Below are positions 20,302 to 30,800 of a DNA stretch of 64,000 bases, one piece after another. The stretch is from Gracilaria domingensis (taxonomy: Eukaryota; Rhodophyta; Florideophyceae; Gracilariales; Gracilariaceae). A model generated the notes under the pieces. The model did no database searches and was not told the DNA's origin. It worked only from the letters and a program-made list of their open reading frames with translations. The DNA lies in the NCBI GenBank assembly GCA_022539475.1, contig VCMS01000004.1:186001-250000 (forward strand), written 5' to 3'. Each line of letters opens with the position of its first letter. Within the stretch, counting starts at the first letter, position 1. A program made the position numbers and the translations under genes.

Positions 20302-21798
20302 ATGATACCTAACCTTGCTCGATTGTCGTTAACTGTCCTTGGACTGATTTTCATCTCTCTTACTCTGGTTTCATCCCACTTTCCGCCAAAACTCCCGGAA
20401 ACCTGCGCCGACGCCGGCCAAATTGACCGTCAATCTACCAAGCATATCAACTCTCTTCTCCGCGAACTTGTCACCAATTCCACCTACTTTTCTGTCTTCC
20501 GCGTAGCTTTGGACAACCCATGCCCTTTCTGGCGCGATGAAGATGCCAAATGTGTGATTCGAGAGTGCACGGTTCAGGGTTGTACTGAAGATGAAGTCCC
20601 AGAGGCCTGGCGAGACAACGCCGATGTCCGTTGCACGACCACTGACAGCGACGATGAGCTCAATAGCGTCGACCGCAGCTTGACTGGCCTTGCGGCTATC
20701 ATTAAGCAACCTGTATGGTACACAGCCGACGAAGATTCCTGGGTAAAGCGAGACGATGAAGCCAAGAGCGTTTACGTCGATTTAAGACGCAACCCGGAAC
20801 AGTACACCGGTTATGCGGGTCCGGGCTCTCAGCGAGTTTGGCAGGCTATTTACGATGAGAACTGCTTCATCTTCTCTGACAAATGCCGTTCCGGAATTTG
20901 CGATCCAGATACATGCAAGGAAGAGCGTATGTTCTACAGACTTATCTCTGGGCTACATGCATCCATAAGTATGCACATAGCAAGACGCTACTTGTTCGGC
21001 AACTCCTGGGGTCCAAATATTGAAATTTACAAGCAGAGACTGCGGCCATATCCAGAACGCATTAGAAACTTGAATGTTGCTTACGCTGTTGCAATGCGCG
21101 CCCTTGCGAAGGCCTCAACGTCTTTATCTCCTGAAACTTTTGAATATTTGACTGGAAATGAAGAGAACGATAACTTCACCAAAGAACAGTTGAAACAAAT
21201 GTTCCAGCTACATTTACTTCAACCTCACTGTCAGCACAAAGTGTTCGATGAGTCTGACATGTTTCTCGAGCGGAACAAATATATGCTTCCGTACTTTCGT
21301 GGTGCGTTCCGTAACATTAGTATGATAATGGATTGTGTCGGATGCGAGAAATGTCGCGTTTGGGGCAAGCTTCAGTTCCTAGGACTCGGGACCGCGCTAA
21401 GAATTTTATTTGAAGAAGAGACACCAGAACTCGAGAGGAACGAAGTGATTGCCTTATTTAATTTGCTCTACAAGCTCTCTACCAGTGTCTTAACCATTGA
21501 TGAAATGGAAGCACAGATACAGCAAGATACACAGCTTAACAAGTTACTCGGTATGTTTGTCGGTCTTTGCGTCATTGGCCTCCTCAGCGTTTTTTCTCAT
21601 AAGGCATCGATGGCTCAGAAAACACCCGACTACAAAGAGGGCAGTCCGGAGAGGTCCACACACTCCAGCGAAAGCTCAGCATCTCCTGAGCAATCGGAGT
21701 CCCTCAAAGTCGAGAACAGTAGCCTTGATAAGTCTCACGAACCGTCTGAGGATATGCGAAGGAGACGAATACCCGCCACTGCAACAAGAAGCCGGTGA
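20302..21798 (+). CDS. ERO1: ER oxidoreductin ERO1
   Basis: Flavoenzyme that reoxidises protein disulfide isomerase in the ER lumen, passing electrons to oxygen. 498 residues, single exon, with an N-terminal signal sequence (LSLTVLGLIFISLTLVSS). The shuttle Cys region CVIRECTVQGC starts at Cys84. The catalytic CxxCxxC is DCVGCEKCRVWGKLQFLGLG (Cys345, Cys348, Cys351). FAD-pocket landmarks GPGSQRVWQAIYDENCF and ERMFYRLISGLHASISMHI are present. Unusual: after the domain comes a hydrophobic stretch (LGMFVGLCVIGLLSVF, about 416-432) and a Ser-rich charged tail of about 65 residues, suggesting membrane anchoring. Divergent with VPS41. Confidence 0.94.
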   Translation: MIPNLARLSLTVLGLIFISLTLVSSHFPPKLPETCADAGQIDRQSTKHINSLLRELVTNSTYFSVFRVALDNPCPFWRDEDAKCVIRECTVQGCTEDEVPEAWRDNADVRCTTTDSDDELNSVDRSLTGLAAIIKQPVWYTADEDSWVKRDDEAKSVYVDLRRNPEQYTGYAGPGSQRVWQAIYDENCFIFSDKCRSGICDPDTCKEERMFYRLISGLHASISMHIARRYLFGNSWGPNIEIYKQRLRPYPERIRNLNVAYAVAMRALAKASTSLSPETFEYLTGNEENDNFTKEQLKQMFQLHLLQPHCQHKVFDESDMFLERNKYMLPYFRGAFRNISMIMDCVGCEKCRVWGKLQFLGLGTALRILFEEETPELERNEVIALFNLLYKLSTSVLTIDEMEAQIQQDTQLNKLLGMFVGLCVIGLLSVFSHKASMAQKTPDYKEGSPERSTHSSESSASPEQSESLKVENSSLDKSHEPSEDMRRRRIPATATRSR

Positions 21799-22230
21799 CC
21801 GGAACAGAACCAAAGAGTATCCATCTTACAATCAATAATTGAAACAATTGTCTATATAGTAGAAACTGAAATACCAAAACAACTGACATAAAACGAACAA
21901 TTCTGGTAAGCTCTACCGACATGAAACTTGGCTAGAGCCTGTGTCGATTAAGACAAAGTAATTCTCGCGTTTCACTTGTTTCATCTACACTTCGTTCTGC
22001 AACCCATCATGATTCTGTTCGGATCCATTTCCTCATGGAAGATACGAAATATTGAGTTGCTTTGATGGTTACAAACGATAGCAGAGCGAATGCTGCTGTC
22101 AGATCTGTGATGGAAAACTTGAATTGGAGTCAGAGGTAAGCAGCTCCCTTGAGTGTCCGTAGCTTTGGTAGTCCGCATGCTCCTCTTAAGTGATGTAGAA
22201 GAAACCGAGATGGGTTACTCATCTTGAGCA
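21799..22230. other. 3' spacer between convergent genes
   Basis: 432 bp between the ERO1 stop and the stop of the unknown minus-strand gene. AT-rich, with no gene or repeat seen. Likely holds both 3' UTRs. Confidence 0.6.
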
Positions 22231-23619
22231 TCAAGGACCAACGCGCTCACCGTCTTTGCGTTCCGAGGAGTTAATTTTTCTAGCGAGTTTCACTAGCGCC
22301 ATTTCGAACGCTATCCTGTCGAAGTCCCGAGCCTCCGTATATCTGTTGACGATTTCCTTTCTTCTGAAACAAACACTGAATACAAAATCTGGTATTTCTT
22401 TCACGATTTTCTTCCCAAGGAATCGAACCGTCGTTTTCTCTTGAGGCGAAGTTTCTAACCAAGCGTTAATCAACACAGTTAGAAGGACGGGAACGGCCTT
22501 ATTTGCACGACCTTTGAAAGGCTTCAAAGCGAGATACTTTTCCACAAGTGTCTGTGCGGATAGGCTTTTGGAACAGTCGTCTTTCACTCGAAAGCGCTGG
22601 ATCAAACACAAGCGGCACATTGAGACTTTGACGGCACTGTTTGAAAGCCCATCAAGGAAGAAAAAGATGTGTTCGGGGCATGTCTGTATAGTTTGCATAA
22701 TGGCAGATACGAGACGAGTGACAATATCAGCACGTTCATGATCGTTAAGAGCAGAAACAAGAGCACTATAGAAAGAAAACAGTGATTCCCGTAATGACGA
22801 ATCCAGCTGAGAAATGGTTGAAGGCAGTATAGACAGCCATGGTGTCAAAATTCTGTGCATGTTGCTTCTTACGACGTCAAGAAGCTTACTTCGACAGTCT
22901 TTGTGTGTGAATGCGTCTGCGTAGATCATAATGACCTTTGCAAGATTTGCCTGACGTATATCTGAAAGCGAGTCATGTGAGTGGGTTTGTGCGACCCGAC
23001 GTTCAGGAGTCGCTTTATGGAACTCGTCCGCATCGGCTGCCCCTGCCCCTGCCTCCGAGTAGAACGAAAGAGTCGGGCCTGATTGTAAGAGAGGCTCATC
23101 TTGAGCGGCGGCCGACAGCATGTCGATTAGAATGTTTGCGATAAAGGATGTAGAATGTCCTGGTGAGAAACCGAGCGCAGATGCATCGTGCTCTTGTTGT
23201 GTGCGGAACAAGATTGAAATAGACTCATTGGCGGGCTTCGCCTCAGAGACGGACGGAGCGCGTAGCATCACAGAGAAAAGGGACCTCGCTATGAGATGTG
23301 GAAATGTTCGCTTGGAAGCAGGTTTCTTCTGTATCCCTTTGTGAATGATTCCGCGGATTCCCTGCTCTGGGGATATGCCAGAGATGAGTCGACCAATCAT
23401 CTCGGCATGTTGTATTCGTCTGATTCTCGTTTCCGCCATGGCGACCATCTGGATTGAGAGTTTCGTACTCAAACACCCGAGAGGTGTGAGAGGAGGAAGA
23501 GAATCCTTTGAGAGTTTAAAAACCCGTGTGTGCAGAAGAGGCTGTATTATACCATCGAAGACTCTTTCCCCTGAAGAACGTGAAGCGCCTGTCAAGGCAC
23601 ACACCGAAACAGCATGCAT
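22231..23619 (-). CDS. Unknown alpha-helical protein
   Basis: Single long frame of 462 residues from the ATG at 23619. The frame goes upstream only through a GTG, and in-frame Met codons near 23448 (MVAMAETRIRRIQHAEM) are alternative starts. I do not recognise the family. It is mostly helical and Leu/Ile-rich in its second half (RSNMHRILTPWLSILPSTI, LLTVLINAWLETSP), reminiscent of HEAT/ARM-like solenoids, with a basic C-terminus (LARKINSSERKDGERVG). There is no signal peptide, membrane segment or metal motif. Coding status is supported by length in moderate-GC sequence where long frames are not expected by chance. It is head-to-head with Pescadillo, 650 bp between starts. Confidence 0.6.
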   Translation of the reverse strand: MHAVSVCALTGASRSSGERVFDGIIQPLLHTRVFKLSKDSLPPLTPLGCLSTKLSIQMVAMAETRIRRIQHAEMIGRLISGISPEQGIRGIIHKGIQKKPASKRTFPHLIARSLFSVMLRAPSVSEAKPANESISILFRTQQEHDASALGFSPGHSTSFIANILIDMLSAAAQDEPLLQSGPTLSFYSEAGAGAADADEFHKATPERRVAQTHSHDSLSDIRQANLAKVIMIYADAFTHKDCRSKLLDVVRSNMHRILTPWLSILPSTISQLDSSLRESLFSFYSALVSALNDHERADIVTRLVSAIMQTIQTCPEHIFFFLDGLSNSAVKVSMCRLCLIQRFRVKDDCSKSLSAQTLVEKYLALKPFKGRANKAVPVLLTVLINAWLETSPQEKTTVRFLGKKIVKEIPDFVFSVCFRRKEIVNRYTEARDFDRIAFEMALVKLARKINSSERKDGERVGP

Positions 23620-24271
23620 CCGCCAAATTGATGGCGCCAAAATTACAAACTTTGGAGGCACTTCAACACCGTGAAATCCAAACCTGGAAGTACGAAGATA
23701 TGATCCCTTCTTTGTTTAGATCCATTTTCTTCTGCATCTTTCACTTTGTGCAATTCACAGTATTCCGAACTGTAATTCGTAGCCGTCGGTTTACAGAATT
23801 GAGCCGCTCCCGACGGCGTTAACTACGCCCCGCATGCATCGCAACACAAGCAGAAGCAGATAGTCCTTAAGGTTTTGTTCACAAAGAAGAAAAGTTAGGT
23901 TAACTCTATCTTCTTGCAGCACTACAATCAGGCTTGAAACGCTGAAACAACACGAAACAGGACAACTGGGAGAAGCACTTTGAAATTTTCGAGTTCAAAG
24001 CAGCATCTATTATTCGTGCACTGCAGTTTTGTGTATACACACTCAACTGCGGAAAGTATAGATTATTTGCAGCCACCTCAAAGCTTTTGAGAGCACTCGT
24101 AAATGCGAAAGGGTCGAAAACGTGTTGCATTCCTCAGGTACAATCCGTTCGTTTCTCTCACGCCGGGATCTCTGCTCTTCACAACCGTTGTCGGTGTTTG
24201 TTCTGGCGTTTACATTTTTGACGACCTTGTGAGGAACGCAGCCACAGCAACCATTAATCAAGCCGCGCAAA
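23620..24271. promoter_or_regulatory. Divergent region of the unknown gene and Pescadillo
   Basis: 652 bp between two head-to-head starts. The right part contains the small open frame at 24103-24312. The rest is AT-rich without recognisable motifs. Confidence 0.45.
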
Positions 24272-24312
24272 ATGGGCCGCGAAAAGAAGAAGGGAACCTC
24301 AGGGAACGCTAA
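24103..24312 (+). CDS. Small open frame with one membrane segment, overlapping the Pescadillo start
   Basis: ATG-started frame of 69 residues. A basic start (MRKGRKRVAFLRYNPFVSL) is followed by a hydrophobic helix (TPGSLLFTTVVGVCSGVYIF) and a polar tail. It overlaps the first 41 nt of the Pescadillo frame in another frame. It may be a real small mitochondrial or ER membrane protein, an upstream ORF controlling Pescadillo translation, or chance. I do not recognise a family. The membrane helix and sensible composition argue weakly for a real peptide. Confidence 0.3.
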   Translation: MRKGRKRVAFLRYNPFVSLTPGSLLFTTVVGVCSGVYIFDDLVRNAATATINQAAQNGPRKEEGNLRER

Positions 24313-26194
24313 AGCGTTTATTAGTCGCGACAAAGCGCTAAAGAAGTTACAGCTTTCTATACCAGAGTTTCGACGTCTCTGCATTTTGAAAGGAATTTAT
24401 CCGCGAGAACCTCGGAAGAAATTTGAAGGTTCTGACAAGACATATTATCTCCGCAAAGACATCGACTTCTTAGCCCACGAGCGTCTAATCAATACCATTC
24501 GACAACAGAATGCCCATCGAAAGAAGGTTGTCAAGGCCCGTTCCAAGCGCCGAATTGACGTTTTGCGTAGACTTGCGCTCAATGCACCGAGAAGCAGACT
24601 TGATCATCTAGTTTTGGAACGATATCCGAACTTCGTTGACGCTATTCGTGACTTGGATGACCCTTTGTGTATCATGGCGTTGTTCGCAAATCTTCCGGCA
24701 GATCACAAAGTGGGAATTGCTCCCGAGCGAATTGCCAAGTCCCAGCGCCTTCTTCGAGAATTCCACAATTTTGTCGTTCAAACAAACGCCTTGGGCAAAG
24801 TCTTTGTTTCTATCAAAGGCTATTATTTTCAGGCGAACGTGATGGGGGAGAATGTGACATGGATCGCACCTCATAGATTTAGCCAGATATTGCCAGATGA
24901 TGTCGACTATTCCGTCATGCTCAATTTCCTCGAATTGTACGAGTGCATTATGAGTTTTGTCAATTTCCGCCTATACACCAGCCAGAATCTGGCCTATCCG
25001 CCGAAGATTCTTCGTAATGCAGATGCCAATGGAATGGAGCTCTCCTCCCTTCTGATCGAGAGGGCCAGCGGCCCTGCAAGTGAAAGAAGGGGGGATACAC
25101 AGCCGAAAGAAAAAGAAGTGGCGAGTGCCATAGCCCCTGACGCCATTAAGATAGTAGAGGAACTAGCCATGAAATCTAAGGCTGAAGATGAATCAGATGA
25201 CGAAGGTTCAGATACTGGTCCTGATGGGCACGATGACAACAGAGAAAACGAGGGGAACGAAGTCGAATATGGGCTCGAAAACAATGACTCTGGTGTGTTT
25301 AGTGGCAAATCTATTGTCCTTGGACGTGAAGTGCCGTACGTCGAACTTGAGTTCTGCCTGAAGGCAGCTGGGGCTGTCAGCGTGACCAGAGAAGATGATT
25401 TACCTGGAGGTGAAAACCGCTTGTCAGGATATAGCTATTGGATTATCGATCGCCCGAGAGTCCAAGGAGATCGGGACATGTCGCTCGAATATGTGCAACC
25501 TCAATATGTGTTCGATTCTATTAACGCTTCAATGCTTCTCCCAACCTTGTTATACGGCCCTGGTGCACCCCTCCCGCCGCATTTGAGTCCTTTCGTCACG
25601 GAAGATGATGATGGTGGATATCGTCCGTGGTTCAAGGATATCATTGATCGCATCAAAGCAGGTGATACATCTGTTGTGGAAGAGGCTGCAGCTGTTGTAT
25701 ATGCTGATCGTGACGCTAAGAGTCAACAAAAGTTGGCCAAAAATCATGGAAACACATTGAAAGAAGGGAATATTGAGATCCAGTCTTCCTCTGACGGTTA
25801 TCGAAGTAAAATGGATGAAAGTATAGATGGTGGAAAGCAAGTAGATGGGATCGGACAGGATCGTGCAAATGAAGTTGGAAGCGGACAGATTGGTGACGGC
25901 GATACAATGACTGAAGACGCCGAAGAAATTCAAAGCGAGGGCGAAGACATTGAAGACGAAGAGGGACAGGAGGAAGAACTTTCCAAAGCAAAGAAGGCCC
26001 GAATGGATAAAGAAGGCCGGGAGATGGCAACACTAATGTTGAGCAGGAAGAAGATGCGCCAGTATCAGAGGCACAAAAAGGCAGAGAATGAAAAGGTAGT
26101 GGCTAAGGAAAAGCTCGTTCAGAAACGTAAGAGGCTGGAGGCTGCCAGAGCCGAGCAGGGAGCTGAGAAGTTAAAGAGAAGAAGGCAGTTGTGA
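24272..26194 (+). CDS. PES1: Pescadillo (PES1/NOP7), ribosome biogenesis factor
   Basis: Nucleolar component of the PeBoW complex needed for 60S subunit maturation. 640 residues, single exon. The N-terminal Pescadillo domain starts at once (GNAKAFISRDKALKKLQLSI, FRRLCILKGIYPREP) and continues through PNFVDAIRDLDDPLCIMALF and KVFVSIKGYYFQANVMGENV. The BRCT domain lies about 345-440 (FSGKSIVLGREVPY, YSYWIIDRP, VQPQYVFDSINAS). The C-terminal third is acidic then Lys/Arg-rich (SRKKMRQYQRHKKAEN), as in the family. Family length is usually about 580-620, so this is near normal. Start ATG at 24272 fits the conserved N-terminus. Confidence 0.96.
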   Translation: MGREKKKGTSGNAKAFISRDKALKKLQLSIPEFRRLCILKGIYPREPRKKFEGSDKTYYLRKDIDFLAHERLINTIRQQNAHRKKVVKARSKRRIDVLRRLALNAPRSRLDHLVLERYPNFVDAIRDLDDPLCIMALFANLPADHKVGIAPERIAKSQRLLREFHNFVVQTNALGKVFVSIKGYYFQANVMGENVTWIAPHRFSQILPDDVDYSVMLNFLELYECIMSFVNFRLYTSQNLAYPPKILRNADANGMELSSLLIERASGPASERRGDTQPKEKEVASAIAPDAIKIVEELAMKSKAEDESDDEGSDTGPDGHDDNRENEGNEVEYGLENNDSGVFSGKSIVLGREVPYVELEFCLKAAGAVSVTREDDLPGGENRLSGYSYWIIDRPRVQGDRDMSLEYVQPQYVFDSINASMLLPTLLYGPGAPLPPHLSPFVTEDDDGGYRPWFKDIIDRIKAGDTSVVEEAAAVVYADRDAKSQQKLAKNHGNTLKEGNIEIQSSSDGYRSKMDESIDGGKQVDGIGQDRANEVGSGQIGDGDTMTEDAEEIQSEGEDIEDEEGQEEELSKAKKARMDKEGREMATLMLSRKKMRQYQRHKKAENEKVVAKEKLVQKRKRLEAARAEQGAEKLKRRRQL

Positions 26195-27110
26195 GACATG
26201 TGACCATAAACTATGACAAGAACCACCGACAGCTTGAAGCTTTTCTATAGCTCCACACGTGACGTAACTTAGTTCGTCCCACTATTGAACCTTATTGTTT
26301 TCTTATCAAGATAGGCTGGACCCGGGGTGAAGAAAGGAGACCAAGCGTTGCTTCAGCGTTCGTACGGGTTTGCATACAGCTCTAGTTCGGGCAGCGTTGG
26401 AGGAACGGCTAACTTTTTTGATTTGGAAAGAGGCATAAGCGAACATCCTGCATATGGAGTGGGATCTCGATTTGCTTGCCCATTGGAATTTGTACTCCTT
26501 TCCTGGGAAGTTCATCTACAGATTCGTTTGCCAAAGGTACCAGGGTGCCGCAGTAACTTCTCATCCAAAACATGTACACCTTGACACTGGCCTTCAAATG
26601 AGAGAAAACATCCAGTAAGAAAGTTCTACCTTACACAGGTTTTGGAAGGTTGTCGTCTGCGTGAAGTAGGACATTTACCAATGCTGCATCCTCTGATTAC
26701 GCATCTTCAACCCAAATAACTTGCTTGTATATGCTGACCTGACGTACTGAAAACTTGTCAGTGTTGCGCGGATGTCAGGGTTCAGCGAAGGTGAGATTAT
26801 TAGAAAGTGGCCTGAGAAGGCACTGGCCTTCCTCGTTCGAGCGCGTTTTACGAGAAACGCTCTATACTATGCTACGCCGGAATTGGGCTATGACACCCAT
26901 AAGACATAAGAAAGAGCGAGAAAAAAATAATTATATACTCGAAAGAAAATCTTGAAGAAGAGGACGAAGAAAGTTCTTAATGCTTTCTTTCTCCCAGAAT
27001 AAAAGTTTGTAGTAATCAACGCGTATTGACATCGAGAAAGTCCGAAATGGAGCAACGGCAACCTTCCTGGTTTGGCTCGTAGTTGGAGAACCATTGCCGG
27101 ACTATATTCC
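26195..27110. other. Spacer after Pescadillo
   Basis: About 0.9 kb with no convincing gene. AT-rich, with short A-runs around 26920-26945. Open frames below 90 codons on both strands show no motifs. Confidence 0.55.
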
Positions 27111-27494
27111 GATGGATCCGAAGATCAACGCTCATGAAACCAATTAGCCATTTACACAACGGGCAGAATCGCGGTATGTACAATGTGACCATCAGTATTG
27201 CTGCAAAGGAAACCTTCTATCCCAAATGTGATCAACAGAGTAATCACGATCATTGTCATTGTTCCTCTGTTCCACCTAATCATTTCAAAACATCTTCTGA
27301 ACGATGGATCCGAAGATCAACGCTCATGAAACCAATTAGCCATTTACACAACGGACAGAATCGCGGTATGTACAATGTGACCATCAGTATTGCTGCAAAA
27401 GAAACCTTCTATCCCGAATGTGATCAACAGAGTAATCACGATCATTGTCATTGTTCCTCTGTTCCACCTAATCATTTCAAAACATCTTCTGAAC
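27111..27494. repeat. 192-bp tandem duplication, two near-identical copies
   Basis: Copy 1 is 27111-27302 and copy 2 is 27303-27494. By eye they differ at only three positions (GGGCAG/GGACAG, CAAAGG/CAAAAG, CCAAAT/CCGAAT). The unit is a multiple of three, so a plus-strand frame reads through both. The low divergence implies a recent event. Confidence 0.93.
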
Positions 27495-27691
27495 GTTGCC
27501 ATCGACCTCTTAGAACCGAGCATGAAACAAATAGTGCATTGAAATCTTCTGTGCACATTGAAGACGACTGGTACAACTTTGGCCATCCCATGTGCTCACA
27601 GACCTGCTGCAAAATAGTGCTCGAGTTTGTATATGGTCTAACGGTCGCTGGGCCTTTCGAAAGCTTGCCAACATTCCATACTGTTCCTTAA
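27134..27691 (+). CDS. Doubtful open frame through the 192-bp duplication
   Basis: 185 codons from the ATG at 27134, containing two copies of a 64-residue unit with His/Cys-rich core (QQSNHDHCHCSSVPP) and N-glycosylation-like YNVT. No family recognised, no signal peptide, and a smaller minus-strand frame overlaps. Because duplication in a multiple of three automatically extends an existing frame, length alone is weak support. It could equally be non-coding. Confidence 0.25.
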   Translation: MKPISHLHNGQNRGMYNVTISIAAKETFYPKCDQQSNHDHCHCSSVPPNHFKTSSERWIRRSTLMKPISHLHNGQNRGMYNVTISIAAKETFYPECDQQSNHDHCHCSSVPPNHFKTSSERCHRPLRTEHETNSALKSSVHIEDDWYNFGHPMCSQTCCKIVLEFVYGLTVAGPFESLPTFHTVP

Positions 27692-27852
27692 CCGTATCCA
27701 CGCCAGTACTGTACGGAACGAATAATGCAACCTCGCATATTCAACTTGGAAAGGCGTGAACTTACCTCTATCAAATGAACTCTTGGGCAAGACATCACTA
27801 CACAGATAATTCTTCCAATAGGAGCGTTCGCCAAGATCGCGCTACACTGCTG

Positions 27853-30800
27853 TCATTTGTAGGCTTCGCCCCAAGCTTCCAATTCGTTTCTCAGAATAGA
27901 AAGCAAATCTGCAGTGAAAGAACGCAGTCTCGGTCTTAGCTCAGATAAATACTTGTTTCGATTTCGTCTCAGTATTTCGTCCATTCTTTCTTTGATGAGA
28001 GATATCAAATCTCCATAAAAGGGTACAATCACGCACGTTTTTGCCGCTCCCGCTAACGACGACTGTACAATTACTCGGATCTCACTAGCTGCAACGGAAG
28101 CATCAAGGCCCATGACCCATGTCTGTAGCTTAGCGTAACTCTCAGAACTTCGACTTGGTGTATCCAGAAAGAGTTGATGAAACACTTTTCTCAATATCTT
28201 TCTGTTTACCCACCGACTCATGACATGCTCCCTAAGACGATCAGCCAGTTCAGTTAAGCGCACGAGGTATTCTTCACTAGCTGGCCCGCCAAGTTTTGCG
28301 GAAACATAACCATAGCACTGCAGCTTTATATCATCGGCATCGTCACCAGCAGCAGCTGAAGCAATCTCTGTCCTTCGAAGCGTTGAACGAATAAGTTTCT
28401 CGCATATAGATGTACTGTAGGTGCTGCATCTCGGGGGCGAATCATATGAACTGATATGTGTTGAACAAGACACCTCACTGGCAAGATCGATCGAATTCTG
28501 CACACGAGCGAAAAACTCAGATCTTTGGGATTCTCTTCTTAGGTCAAGTGATTCCGATAGCATTGCCACAACAGAGTTCGCCTGCGTTTCCACCAGTCGT
28601 TGAGAAGTAACACACAGTACTCTGCATTTCGTTTGGAAGCTATTCAGGGCTTCTATGATAACCTCATCATTCGGCTTCATGCTCCTAATCTTCAGCACAT
28701 CGACCGGAAACCGTTTCTTATAGGTAGAGTACAAAAATCCTAGACGCTGCTCCACCCGAGAAACCAATTCCTCCAAATCTTGTTCCGAGAAGTTGGAAAC
28801 CCCATTGCTGAAAAACTCTAGGGCGCACCAAAAGTGTTGATGGACGGTGGCTTCAAACTCGTTTTGGCCTTGCAAAAAGTCACGCAAAAAGTCCGGGGAG
28901 GGAAGTTGTCTTCTCAATATAGCTGCTAAGACCCTTCCCGTGCCTCGTTCGTCATTATTGAAAAGGTTGAAAGCCAGGTGACTCTCGACAAGGCAGCAAT
29001 ATAACAAATTCTCAGTAAACCGTTTCATTCGGTCATTCAATAGGTTGTCTTCGAGAGAAAGAGGCGGCTCGCCGTACATTGCGAACCGCAAGAAGTTTGT
29101 CGTCCAGGATGATGAGAGGTCAACATAATGATCTATGACTTCAGAGTACGCGTTGTTCTCACAGGCAGCGACACACTGCAAACCCTTACGAAAGTTCCTA
29201 TGACATTCCTCATCCCCCGAAAGTCTGGTAGCTGCATCAATAGCTCCGAAATCGGCTTCATCAAACGCAAAAACCGTTCGCCTTCGCTCGGTGTACATGT
29301 CATCAAGGCAGGTCTTCAAACCGGGAAGCAATATTCTTGAGGCGCGGTTCCGTTTCTCGGATATCAAGCGCAGCACATCTGTGACGGCAGACATCCCCGA
29401 CAGCTTTTTCAGTTTTGATATCTCCTTATACTTAGAGGTGAGCATGTGAATTACGTCATGCAAACAGGAATAATCTACTTCATTGTGTTCCACCGTAAAG
29501 GAAACATCCAAACTGTCCACAAGTTTCTGTTCTTGGTCGGTGAATGATATGGAATGAAGAAGAACATCGAGCTCCTCATGGAGAGCTCGATTATTCTCAC
29601 GTTGCGTTTCCAAAAGAGTTATGTCGCTGTTGATTTCTTGTGATAAACATGCGTAGGGCTCCAATAGGCTTTCACACTTTCGAAGCCAAGGATCAGCCGC
29701 TGTTATCGATTTGATGAGAACATCATGTAGGTCTTCTCTTTCTACAGTGCTCTTCGATATTCCATCATCTGCCGTCTCGTGACATGGCTCGCAGCTCTCG
29801 ACATCAACGATATCCCCAATGTTCTCTACCTCCAATTTCTGAATATGGCTTTCGAGCCAGTTGCCAAACTCGTGCAAGTGGCCCTCACCATCCGCCGCAA
29901 ACAACTCTAAGGAGTACAATAAATTTGCTTTTTCGTCGTCGTTCAGCTTTGCCTGCTTTCTCTGCCTTCGCAAACGCATTTGCTCCATGAACATCTTGGT
30001 GTTTGCCTCGTTCGGTCTTCTTCTGTTCTCAAACCATAAAGCCTTAGGATCACTATCCAAATTTGAAATAACTTCCTTGTTGTCTTTGGCAATAGCAGAT
30101 GACCGCTTTCTCCCGAACCGTTTCGCAGCAGCTTCAAAAGCGAGTTGTTCTACGTAGGAATCTCTCCCCTGAACATGTTCTGAACGAGGAGCTTCCTGGG
30201 ATGAACCATCTTCTAAAGTATGTTCGCTTCGCTTCTGGTTTGAATCGGAAAGTTTCGGTTCAGAGAACGCTCTGGGAAACTGTTGTAAACGTTTCGCTTG
30301 AGATCCTAGCCTGCCCTGTTGTGTGGAAACGTCAGCCAGTCTGGGAGAAGGTTCGAGGCTTTGCTGCTGTCTAGAAAGACGGTTTCGTGATTCGTCCAAA
30401 CTTGTGCGCTTGGATCGTACTGTATGAGAGGAGTTCCTTTTAGTTGAGGCTTCCGAGGTACGGGTTGGTGGTACATCAGACTGTCGTTCAGAAACGTCGA
30501 TGCTTTTCGCACGGGATGATTCTGAGGTTGTTGGTCTCATAGAGGTGCCGTTGTCGTCAACATCAGTGGTCTTTTCTGCCATGGTTTGCAAATCGAGCAA
30601 AAGAAGATGCTGCACAGGCGGGGCGCGTCTGAGGGTTCGAACACATATCTGCAACAGTGACCATAGAAACCTTGCTCTTGTCTTTGGGGATTGCGTTCGA
30701 AAGACGAACACTTTGGTGGGGATGAAATGCAACGCAAACAAGACACTTTCGGCCACTGGTTGACCCAGCCCATCAATTCTGCGAATATCAGTAATGTTCC

